This document shows positions 1-4,891 of a stretch of DNA of 11,040 nucleotides, in pieces. This DNA comes from RGIG2000 sp045612665 (GTDB lineage Bacteria > Bacillota > Clostridia > Oscillospirales > CAG-272): the NCBI GenBank assembly GCA_045612665.1, contig JAZKZO010000005.1, positions 1 through 11,040 on the forward strand, in the 5' to 3' direction. The translations under genes were made by a program, and so were the position numbers. Within the stretch, counting starts at the first letter, position 1, and each line of letters begins with the position of its first letter. A model generated the notes under the pieces. It was not told the origin of the DNA and ran no database searches. It was given only the letters and a program-made list of their open reading frames with translations.

Positions 1-1
1 C

Positions 2-79
2 TTCAAATACGAAAACGGCAAAGCAACTACCAAAATCCCTCGCATCGATATACATAATATCATCGAGGTTCAAAAGTAA
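2..79 (+). CDS. C-terminal 25 codons of an unidentified protein (5' end outside window)
   Basis: An open frame enters from the left edge and ends at a TAA at 77-79. The last residues read IPRIDIHNIIEVQK. It is accepted as real because a strong terminator starts three bases after the stop. An alternating hydrophobic tail like this is common as the last strands of a C-terminal beta-sandwich, as in some glycoside hydrolases, which would suit the glycan genes further on. That is only a guess: 25 residues are too few to assign a family. Confidence 0.55.
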   Translation, partial: FKYENGKATTKIPRIDIHNIIEVQK

Positions 80-81
80 CA

Positions 82-113
82 AAAAAACGACAGGTAAAAA
101 CCTGTCGTTTTTT
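82..113 (+). terminator. Rho-independent terminator of the left-edge gene
   Basis: The arms AAAAAACGACAGG (82-94) and CCTGTCGTTTTTT (101-113) are perfectly complementary around a 6-base loop, with the T-tract forming the end of the stem. Because the A-tract and T-tract mirror each other, it could terminate in both directions. It separates the left-edge gene from the promoter of the BRCT gene. Confidence 0.9.
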
Positions 114-143
114 GGCGGAGCAAGTGAGATGAAAATCGAACTA

Positions 144-172
144 TTGACATTTAAACATAAATATTGTAAAAT
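144..172 (+). promoter_or_regulatory. Sigma-A promoter of the BRCT-domain gene
   Basis: A TTGACA -35 box lies at 144-149 and a TAAAAT -10 box at 167-172, with the ideal 17-base spacer. The expected transcription start is about 179, which gives a leader of about 28 bases that carries the GGAGG ribosome binding site at 192-196. Confidence 0.8.
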
Positions 173-206
173 TATCTTAAGAAATTAAAATGGAGGATTA
201 TATGTC

Positions 207-1106
207 ATGAATGAGTTGCGAGATTATCGTCGATATATGAAAAGAGAAGAATTACATAAATCGTTGAATTCGTTTATAGGTATATTAGAAGGTGTGATAG
301 CTGATGGCTGTATAAATGAGAAAGAAAAAGCTGAAATAAAGAATTGGTATACTTTGCACAATTATTTGTTGAATGTTTTTCCTTTCAAAGAGATTTTTCC
401 TGCAATTGACGAGGCGTTTAAAGACGACAATTTAGATATGGAAGAAGCTGAAAATATTTTATGGCTTTGCAAAAAATTCGTTGATGTAGAACAAGAGAAT
501 TTATACTTCGATATTATTACATGTAAACTACAACAACTTGAGGGAATTTTACATGGGATTGTTTCTGATGGAATTATTTCCGAAGAAGAAATTGATAATC
601 TTAACGATTGGCTTGAAGAAAATGTAGATTTGGAAAATAGATATCCTTTTGATGAGGTGTATAGTCTCTTGGTTGCAGCAAAAGAGGACAAAAAGATTTC
701 TGATGATGAAAAAAATATGCTTAAAGCGTTCTTTTTAACATTTGTTGATACTACGGAATCATACAATGTGCATAGCGAAGATGTTTTGGATATTCAAAAG
801 AAGTATTCAATAGGTGGAATTTGTGCTTTGTGTCCTGAAATAGAGTTTCTAAATAAGACCTTTTGTTTTACAGGCGTGTCTAAAAAAGCAACACGCACCG
901 AAATAGCAACAATTGTGGAAAATGCAGGCGGTAAATACATCGATAATGTTTCGGAAAAAACCGATTATTTGATTGTTGGAGCAGGAGGAAATCCTTGCTG
1001 GGCATACTCTTGTTATGGCAGAAAAGTAGAAAAAGCAATGACCTTGAGAAAAAAAGGAAAAAGTATTACAATCGTTCATGAAAATGATTTTTGGGACGCG
1101 CTATAA
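207..1106 (+). CDS. Two-repeat TerB-like protein with C-terminal BRCT domain
   Basis: This is a 299-residue protein with no signal peptide or membrane segment, so it is probably cytoplasmic. Residues about 22-92 and 109-181 are an internal duplication: LEGVIADGCINEKEKAEI matches LEGILHGIVSDGIISEEEI, and both end in FVD. The D-G-x-I-x-x-x-E pattern is typical of helical, TerB-like (tellurite-resistance family) domains. Residues about 215-299 form a BRCT domain (FCFTGVSKKATRTEIATIV, then NAGGKYIDNVSEKTDYLIVG, ending in the F-W of NDFW), closest in style to the NAD-dependent DNA ligase and RFC1 BRCT class. BRCT domains bind DNA ends or partner proteins, so a DNA-linked role is inferred; the precise function is unknown. 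The start is ATG 207, ten bases after GGAGG. An ATG at 202 sits closer to GGAGG but reads Met-Ser-stop and overlaps this start. The gene is monocistronic, is AT-richer than the sugar genes, and may be accessory. Confidence 0.88.
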   Translation: MNELRDYRRYMKREELHKSLNSFIGILEGVIADGCINEKEKAEIKNWYTLHNYLLNVFPFKEIFPAIDEAFKDDNLDMEEAENILWLCKKFVDVEQENLYFDIITCKLQQLEGILHGIVSDGIISEEEIDNLNDWLEENVDLENRYPFDEVYSLLVAAKEDKKISDDEKNMLKAFFLTFVDTTESYNVHSEDVLDIQKKYSIGGICALCPEIEFLNKTFCFTGVSKKATRTEIATIVENAGGKYIDNVSEKTDYLIVGAGGNPCWAYSCYGRKVEKAMTLRKKGKSITIVHENDFWDAL

Positions 1107-1126
1107 AACTCAAATAGGCTAATTTA

Positions 1127-1202
1127 GCAAGCAGACGACGGCTTTCGTTGGACTTGCGCACTCTATTCGTGGCAAAGCCACGAGCAGAAGTTCAAATCCT
1201 TC
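1127..1202 (-). repeat. tRNA-flanking module S (antisense T-arm, hairpin, conserved tail)
   Basis: Read on the minus strand, this follows the tRNA-Ser terminator. It opens with GAAGGATTTGAACTTCTGC (1202-1184), nearly the reverse complement of the tRNA-Ser T-arm. Next comes the perfect hairpin CGTGGC-TTT-GCCACG (1168-1182), then AATAG-AGTGCG, and last a tail containing AAGCCGTCGTCTGCTTGC that ends at 1127. The same layout and several of the same words recur in module B (1839-1998) beside the tRNA-Arg. There is no coding potential. Function is unknown; it may be a mobile, attachment or structured-RNA element, or a relic of a convergent tRNA. Confidence 0.6.
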
Positions 1203-1208
1203 GTAGAC

Positions 1209-1247
1209 AAATAAAAAAGGACACCCTGTTTGGTGTCCTTTTTTATT
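1209..1247 (-). terminator. Bidirectional terminator of tRNA-Ser (and of the BRCT gene)
   Basis: A 16-17 bp perfect stem has arms at 1209-1225 and 1232-1248, a GGACACC/GGTGTCC core flanked by A6/T6 and further paired AT bases, and a 6-base loop. On the minus strand it begins immediately after the tRNA-Ser CCA. On the plus strand it is the first terminator after the BRCT gene. Confidence 0.88.
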
Positions 1248-1338
1248 TGGCGGAGAAGAGAAGATTTGAACTTCCGCGCCGGTTACCCGACCTACACCCT
1301 TAGCAGGGGCGCCTCTTCGGCCACTTGAGTACTTCTCC
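1248..1338 (-). tRNA. tRNA-Ser (anticodon GCU)
   Basis: This 91-base class II tRNA has an encoded CCA (complement at 1248-1250). The acceptor arm is GGAGAAG/CTTCTCC with discriminator G. The anticodon arm is CGCCC-CTGCTAA-GGGTG, giving anticodon GCT, which reads AGC/AGU serine codons. The long variable arm GTCGG-GTAA-CCGGC is the serine hallmark. The T-arm is GGAAG-TTCAAAT-CTTCT with one G-U pair. All stems are intact, so it should be functional. Confidence 0.96.
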
Positions 1339-1403
1339 ATAAAAGTACGCGAATACGCTTCATGGCGCATCGCACAAACCGCCGTTTCTTAGTTTGCTTT
1401 TCA

Positions 1404-1432
1404 ATTATACACAATTTTTTTGGTGTTGTCAA
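1404..1432 (-). promoter_or_regulatory. Consensus sigma-A promoter for tRNA-Ser
   Basis: On the minus strand TTGACA (1432-1427) and TATAAT (1409-1404) are separated by exactly 17 bases, a perfect consensus. The predicted transcript starts near 1397, about 60 bases upstream of the mature tRNA 5' end. It is back to back with the tRNA-Arg promoter. Confidence 0.85.
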
Positions 1433-1472
1433 TACCTTTTTTCTTTTTATCTTAAAATTTCGAAAAATACTC

Positions 1473-1501
1473 TTGACATTTGTAAAATATTGTGTTATCA
1501 T
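1473..1501 (+). promoter_or_regulatory. Sigma-A promoter for tRNA-Arg
   Basis: TTGACA at 1473-1478 and TATCAT at 1496-1501 are spaced by 17 bases. The -10 box ends 19 bases before the tRNA 5' end at 1521, so the 5' leader of the precursor is only about 12 bases. Confidence 0.8.
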
Positions 1502-1520
1502 ATGTTACGCAAAAAGAAAT

Positions 1521-1596
1521 GCGCTCCTAGCTCAGCGGATAGAGTGCCCGGCTACGAACCGGTAGGTCGAGGGTTCGAATCCCCCGGGGCGCGCCA
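1521..1596 (+). tRNA. tRNA-Arg (anticodon ACG)
   Basis: This 76-base tRNA has an encoded CCA. The acceptor is GCGCTCC/GGGGCGC with one U-G pair, and the discriminator is G. The anticodon loop CTACGAA gives ACG, which after A34-to-inosine editing would read CGU/CGC/CGA. The T-loop is the canonical TTCGAAT. Two stem positions do not pair: C27-U43 in the anticodon stem and A50-C64 in the T-stem. With a good promoter and terminator it is probably expressed, but it is less regular than a typical arginine tRNA. Confidence 0.93.
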
Positions 1597-1633
1597 TACA
1601 AAAAAGACAGGCAACCGCCTGTCTTTTTTGTAT
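1597..1633 (+). terminator. Bidirectional terminator of tRNA-Arg
   Basis: The 16-17 bp perfect stem has arms at 1596-1612 and 1617-1633. A GACAGGC/GCCTGTC core is flanked by A6/T6, and the pairing continues into the tACA/TGTA bases next to the CCA. The loop is AACC. It begins at the last base of the tRNA. Confidence 0.9.
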
Positions 1634-1640
1634 GCACTTA

Positions 1641-1791
1641 CATAAACGGTGGGGGATTCGAACGCAGTCGTTAAGAAATCATTCGGGGAATGATTTTAGA
1701 CGGTGACCGAAGAATTTTGCAAAGAAAATGAAAAATGTCGAAAAACCGCTTTGCAAAATTCAAGAGCGAAAATCCCCCGGGGCGCGCCATA
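1641..1791 (+). repeat. tRNA-flanking module A, ending in a copy of the tRNA-Arg 3' end
   Basis: GGGGGATTCGAAC at 1651-1663 is the exact 13-base reverse complement of the tRNA-Arg T-arm (1573-1585). A perfect hairpin AAATCATTC-GGG-GAATGATTT follows at 1676-1696. Then comes a second stem, GAATTTTGCAAAG (1712-1724) with CTTTGCAAAATTC (1749-1761), 13 bp around a 24-base loop. The module ends at 1771-1791 in a 21-base exact copy of 1578-1598, the tRNA-Arg 3' end through CCA plus TA. Only this 3' end is duplicated, not the tRNA body. The outer GGGGGATT and AATCCCCC also form an inverted pair. There is no coding potential. Function is unknown. Confidence 0.75.
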
Positions 1792-1828
1792 ACCAAGAAA
1801 CCACCCGATTGGGTGGTTTTTTGGTTAT
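1789..1828 (+). terminator. Terminator after the duplicated tRNA-Arg 3' end
   Basis: The arms at 1789-1806 and 1811-1828 pair over 18 bp with a single G-U, with an ACCACCC/GGGTGGT core, a GATT loop and a T6 tract. It follows the copied CCA just as the first terminator follows the genuine tRNA-Arg, but with an unrelated core sequence. Confidence 0.85.
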
Positions 1829-1838
1829 TATGCTTTCC

Positions 1839-1998
1839 GTGTTGGATTCGACACTCCTTCAAAAACGAAAAGTTTTTGAATAGGGTGCGGATACGAGCGT
1901 AAGGCGTTGTCTGCTTGCAAGCAAAAGCCGAGCGAAGTACATTGGCAGAGCCAATGCATCCCCGTTAAAATGCCAAAGCATTTCGGGCGCACCATACA
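1839..1998 (+). repeat. tRNA-flanking module B (hairpin chain, interrupted tRNA 3' end)
   Basis: It begins with an antisense T-arm-like GGATTCGACAC (1844-1854). Next are the perfect hairpin TTCAAAAAC-GAAAA-GTTTTTGAA (1858-1880), then TAGGGTGCG, and a tail that includes AAGGCGTTGTCTGCTTGC (1901-1918). Further on are palindrome GCTTGCAAGC (1913-1922) and hairpins CATTGGC-AGA-GCCAATG (1940-1956) and AAATGC-CAAA-GCATTT (1968-1983). It ends in GGGCGCACCATACA (1985-1998), nearly the tRNA-Arg 3' end. Seen this way, the bases ATCCCCG (1958-1964) and GGGCGCACCA are two parts of a tRNA 3' end split by a 20-base hairpin. The first half parallels module S on the other strand. Confidence 0.6.
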
Positions 1999-2042
1999 CA
2001 AACGGTGGGGGATTCGAACGCAGTCGTTAAGAAATCATTCGG
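1997..2042 (+). repeat. tRNA-flanking module C, truncated direct repeat of module A
   Basis: These 46 bases match 1641-1686 at 45 of 46 positions (T1643 against C1999). They include the antisense T-arm GGGGGATTCGAAC (2007-2019) and the left arm of the first hairpin. The copy then breaks off and joins AGAATTTTG, as if about 24 bases had been lost relative to module A. The terminator that precedes module A is missing here. The promoter of the next gene starts about 27 bases later. Confidence 0.85.
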
Positions 2043-2068
2043 AGAATTTTGAAATTTTACATTTAAAG

Positions 2069-2098
2069 TCAACACTTTTCAAAAAAGTATGCTATAAT
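2069..2098 (+). promoter_or_regulatory. Extended -10 promoter of the YwaF-like gene
   Basis: TATAAT at 2093-2098 is preceded by TGC (extended -10). The -35 is weak: TCAACA at 2069-2074 with an 18-base spacer. Dependence mainly on the extended -10 is inferred. Confidence 0.6.
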
Positions 2099-2130
2099 AA
2101 AATTGTCAATTTTTGATACGAGGTGAATTT

Positions 2131-2883
2131 ATGACATTTTCACAGTGGCTTTTTAGTACGTACCCAAACCCGAAGGTTGACGGCGCGTGGGGAATTTGGC
2201 ATATTCTTACTATGATTTTGTGCGCCGCATTTATTGTTGCTTCAACGATTTTGCTCAAAAACAAAAGCGAACGATTGAAGCACACGGTTCTTTTATCTCT
2301 TGCGATTGTGATAGTCGTTTTGGGCGTGATGAGAAGAATAAACGGCTTTATTACGGCGGACGAGCTTACACTCAATCGAGTATTGAGAATTTTGCTTCCA
2401 AGACCTGGATGCGCAATTTCCTGTTGGCTTGTATCTATTGCACTTATTGTTAAAAAGAAGTTTTTCTACAACTTCGCATCAACAGTTGGAATTCTTTGCG
2501 CAACGATTTTCTTTGCATATCCAAGCGCAGGCTTTACTAACGAGCTTCTTTTGTTCGAAAATCTATATTCAATTGTAACTCATGCGTTTTTCTTGGTTAT
2601 TGCCGTTTGCTTTATCACATACGGCTTTACCGATTTTAAATACGGTAGCATCTACAAAGAGGGAATTTGCTTCGGTGCTATGCTAATTTACACGTTTTTG
2701 GAAATCTATTTGTTCAAAATCGACCCCGACCCATTCTATTTCTTGCGCGACAACGAGGCGCAGGAGATTGTAGGTATGGGCTACGGCTTGTATTTGCCAC
2801 TTTATTTGATCTTCGTTTCCGTATACGTAAACGCCTTTTACTTTATCCCTTATCTTAAAAAGCTCAAGGCTTCAAAAAAATAA
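2131..2883 (+). CDS. YwaF/TIGR02206-like integral membrane protein
   Basis: This 250-residue protein is very hydrophobic, with about seven predicted membrane helices at roughly 20-42, 50-69, 86-107, 111-131, 145-166, 178-196 and 220-242. The pattern fits the YwaF (TIGR02206) family of small bacterial membrane proteins: a first helix with W-x-x-H (IWHIL), a short P-x-P-x-C segment (LPRPGCAI) before the third helix, a helix ending in YPSAG, and a helix carrying a histidine (SIVTHAFFL). The family has no firmly established biochemical role, so no function is assigned. The start is ATG 2131, five bases after GAGGTG (2120-2125); an in-frame TTG at 2113 lies upstream of that site and is rejected. 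The gene is alone between its promoter and its terminator. The C-terminus is Lys-rich (KKLKASKK), consistent with a cytoplasmic tail. Confidence 0.72.
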   Translation: MTFSQWLFSTYPNPKVDGAWGIWHILTMILCAAFIVASTILLKNKSERLKHTVLLSLAIVIVVLGVMRRINGFITADELTLNRVLRILLPRPGCAISCWLVSIALIVKKKFFYNFASTVGILCATIFFAYPSAGFTNELLLFENLYSIVTHAFFLVIAVCFITYGFTDFKYGSIYKEGICFGAMLIYTFLEIYLFKIDPDPFYFLRDNEAQEIVGMGYGLYLPLYLIFVSVYVNAFYFIPYLKKLKASKK

Positions 2884-2892
2884 CACTTCAGG

Positions 2893-2921
2893 ACAGGTAC
2901 ACATTTTGTGTGCCTGTTTTT
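2893..2921 (+). terminator. Rho-independent terminator of the YwaF-like gene
   Basis: ACAGGTACACA (2893-2903) pairs with TGTGTGCCTGT (2907-2917) over 11 bp with one U-G pair and a 3-base loop, followed by TTTT. It lies ten bases after the stop codon. Confidence 0.85.
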
Positions 2922-2950
2922 AGGTTTTTGTGGTGTTCAAATTTCTAATA

Positions 2951-2967
2951 TAAAGCATTTTAAAGCA
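2951..2967 (+). promoter_or_regulatory. Possible activator site: direct repeat TAAAGCA with 10-base period
   Basis: TAAAGCA occurs at 2951-2957 and again at 2961-2967, exactly one helical turn apart, about 35-50 bases upstream of the weak -35 of the glycosidase promoter. This is where AraC-type activators often bind. The assignment is inference, and no regulator gene is in the window. Confidence 0.25.
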
Positions 2968-3000
2968 ACTTGCGTGACATTTGAAGAGTTTATATTTTGC

Positions 3001-3029
3001 TTGCTTTTTTTATAGGTTTATGGTACAAT
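3001..3029 (+). promoter_or_regulatory. Promoter of the glycan-use cluster
   Basis: TACAAT at 3024-3029 carries the extended -10 TGG. A poor TTGCTT -35 lies at 3001-3006 with a 17-base spacer. A weak -35 suggests a need for an activator, which would suit an inducible sugar cluster. Confidence 0.55.
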
Positions 3030-3069
3030 TACGATATAGAATTTTTCGTAAAAAAGGAGCAACTACGCT

Positions 3070-4794
3070 ATGTTAGGCAAGTTAAAAATAGAAACTGAAA
3101 ATAAGATTGCTAACGAAGAACTTACCAAAATAAAGAATGGAGAAATTTGCGAATATAAGCTTAAAATTGAATTTGCCGAGCATACAAATCCCAGTATATA
3201 TTCTATAATTTGGGAAGAGGATCAGGTTGATATGTATGGCTTTTGGTCTTCAAAATCCTTTCAGCAGCATAATCTAACTCCCGAATGGGGAATGCGTACA
3301 AACGATAGCGAGGTATCAAGTGGTATGCCTCTTATTTGCGTTTATAACAAAGCAAACAAAAATAGGATAACCGTTGCTTTGTCTGACCCAACTGTTCCTG
3401 CGGAAATTATGACGGGGGTTGTTGAGGAAAACGGTTGCCTTCGCTTTAAGATTAATTTATTTACAAAACTATGTGCTGAAATGAAGGGGTATGAGATTGT
3501 TATCAGAATTGACCGCAGAGATATTCCATTTTATAAATCTGTAATAGACACTAAGGAATGGTGGACATCTCTTGGCTATAAATGCGCTTGCGTTCCAGAG
3601 AGTGCTCGCTTACCTCTTTACTCCTGTTGGTACAGTTTTCACACAAAATTAGCTTCTGAGGAAATTATTTATGAATGTAAAATTGCCAAAGAATTAGGTA
3701 TGGAAACGGTAATTGTAGATGCCGGTTGGTACACGGAGTCTGAAAGTGATGCATTTGCCAAAACCTGCGGTGACTGGGAAATTTGCAAAAAGAAAATTCC
3801 TGATATGCAAGCACTTGTTGGTGAAATCCATAAGCTTGGAATGAAATTTATGGTATGGTTTTCAGTGCCATTTGTAGGCTTCGACAGCGAAAATCACAAG
3901 CGTTTTAAGGATAGATTTCTATGTGACCGTCCCGGAGTTTTTGCAAGCGTTCTTGATCCGAGATTTCCCGAAGTTCGCAGATTTTTGATTGATACATATT
4001 GCAACTATGTAAAAAAATATAATTGGGATGGCTTGAAGCTGGACTTTATTGACCGCTTCATTACAAACGAGGAAAGCTCCAAGGAATATGATAAAATGGA
4101 TACTCCCTCCGTCAATGTGGCTTTACAGCTTCTACTTAATGAGGCAACAACGGAGCTTAAGAAAATCAATCCCGAAATTATGATAGAATTCCGTCAATCC
4201 TACGTTGGTCCTGTGCTTACTCAATACTGTAATTTCTTGCGTGTAGCCGATTGTCCAAACGATGCTATTTTTAACCGAGTAGGCTCACTTAACCTACGCT
4301 TAACCTCGGGAAAAACACCTGTACATAGCGATATGCTTATGTGGAGTAAGAACGATACGAATGAAGGCGTTATGTATCAATTACTCGCTATTATGTTTAC
4401 AGTTCCGCAAATTTCGGTTCGCTTTGACAATATAACCAATGAGCACAAGAAAATTCTTAAATACTTCCTTTCATTTTGGCGTAGTCATCAAGAAGTCCTA
4501 CTTGACGGTGAGCTCGAGCTATGGGGAGTGGATGCTAACTATACAGTGGCAAAATCAAAAAAGGATACTGAAAGCGTTACCGTTATATACCATTCCCGTC
4601 CCGTGACTGTTGAGAACGATGAAAATGCCTATATTTTCAATTCCACTGGCGATGACGGTATATTTGTAGAAGTCAATGAGGACAGAAAATATGAGCTTAA
4701 CGATATTTTCGGAGAGTGCTATGAAAGTGGCGTATTGCATAAGGGCATCAATCGCGTAAATTTACAAAACTGCGGTATGATTTTTGTAAAATAG
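3070..4794 (+). CDS. GH36-type (clan GH-D) intracellular glycosidase, alpha-galactosidase-like
   Basis: This 574-residue protein has no signal peptide and is therefore cytoplasmic. Residues about 1-175 form a beta-rich N-terminal domain. The (beta/alpha)8 barrel runs from about 180 to 470: PLYSCWYSFH, then KELGMETVIVDAGWY (D217), GDWEICKKKIPDM, and KLGMKFMVWFSVPFVG, all in the order seen in GH36. The likely nucleophile is D325 in GLKLDFI and the likely acid/base is D394 in RVADCPNDA, where classic alpha-galactosidases have a W-x-SD motif. Residues 480-574 are a small C-terminal beta domain. It is shorter than classic GH36 enzymes (about 700 residues), and the substrate may not be plain melibiose, so alpha-galactoside hydrolysis is the best guess only. 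The start is ATG 3070, ten bases after AAGGAG. No terminator lies in the 97 bases before the GH10 gene, so the two are probably co-transcribed. Confidence 0.8.
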   Translation: MLGKLKIETENKIANEELTKIKNGEICEYKLKIEFAEHTNPSIYSIIWEEDQVDMYGFWSSKSFQQHNLTPEWGMRTNDSEVSSGMPLICVYNKANKNRITVALSDPTVPAEIMTGVVEENGCLRFKINLFTKLCAEMKGYEIVIRIDRRDIPFYKSVIDTKEWWTSLGYKCACVPESARLPLYSCWYSFHTKLASEEIIYECKIAKELGMETVIVDAGWYTESESDAFAKTCGDWEICKKKIPDMQALVGEIHKLGMKFMVWFSVPFVGFDSENHKRFKDRFLCDRPGVFASVLDPRFPEVRRFLIDTYCNYVKKYNWDGLKLDFIDRFITNEESSKEYDKMDTPSVNVALQLLLNEATTELKKINPEIMIEFRQSYVGPVLTQYCNFLRVADCPNDAIFNRVGSLNLRLTSGKTPVHSDMLMWSKNDTNEGVMYQLLAIMFTVPQISVRFDNITNEHKKILKYFLSFWRSHQEVLLDGELELWGVDANYTVAKSKKDTESVTVIYHSRPVTVENDENAYIFNSTGDDGIFVEVNEDRKYELNDIFGECYESGVLHKGINRVNLQNCGMIFVK

Positions 4795-4891
4795 GAAATT
4801 TTTCTTTGACTTATACCATTTGTGAAATTTAAAAGTAAAGCTATTTTGTATTATTCCATTGAAATTATATCTATTAAAGTGAGGTGCTATT

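Noticed and set aside
1119..1370. 83-codon minus-strand frame across 1119-1370
   Set aside because: It covers the tRNA-Ser gene, its terminator and module S, so the open frame is a by-product of structured RNA sequence.
1394..1645. Plus-strand frames across 1362-1645
   Set aside because: They run through the tRNA-Arg promoter, the tRNA itself and its terminator.
1641..2042. CRISPR array from the repeated 46-base unit
   Set aside because: There are only two full copies about 356 bases apart, no regular spacers, and the repeat contains a tRNA T-arm.
2113..2130. Upstream TTG start for the YwaF-like gene
   Set aside because: The GAGGTG ribosome binding site lies downstream of this TTG and correctly spaced before ATG 2131.
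4568..4581. Catabolite-repression (cre)-like TGAAAGCGTTACCG
   Set aside because: It lies deep inside the GH36-like coding sequence and misses consensus positions at its 3' half.
4806..4834. Separate promoter for the GH10 gene (TTGACT with a TTAAAA box)
   Set aside because: The -10 box is poor and no terminator precedes it, so co-transcription with the GH36-like gene is the simpler reading.
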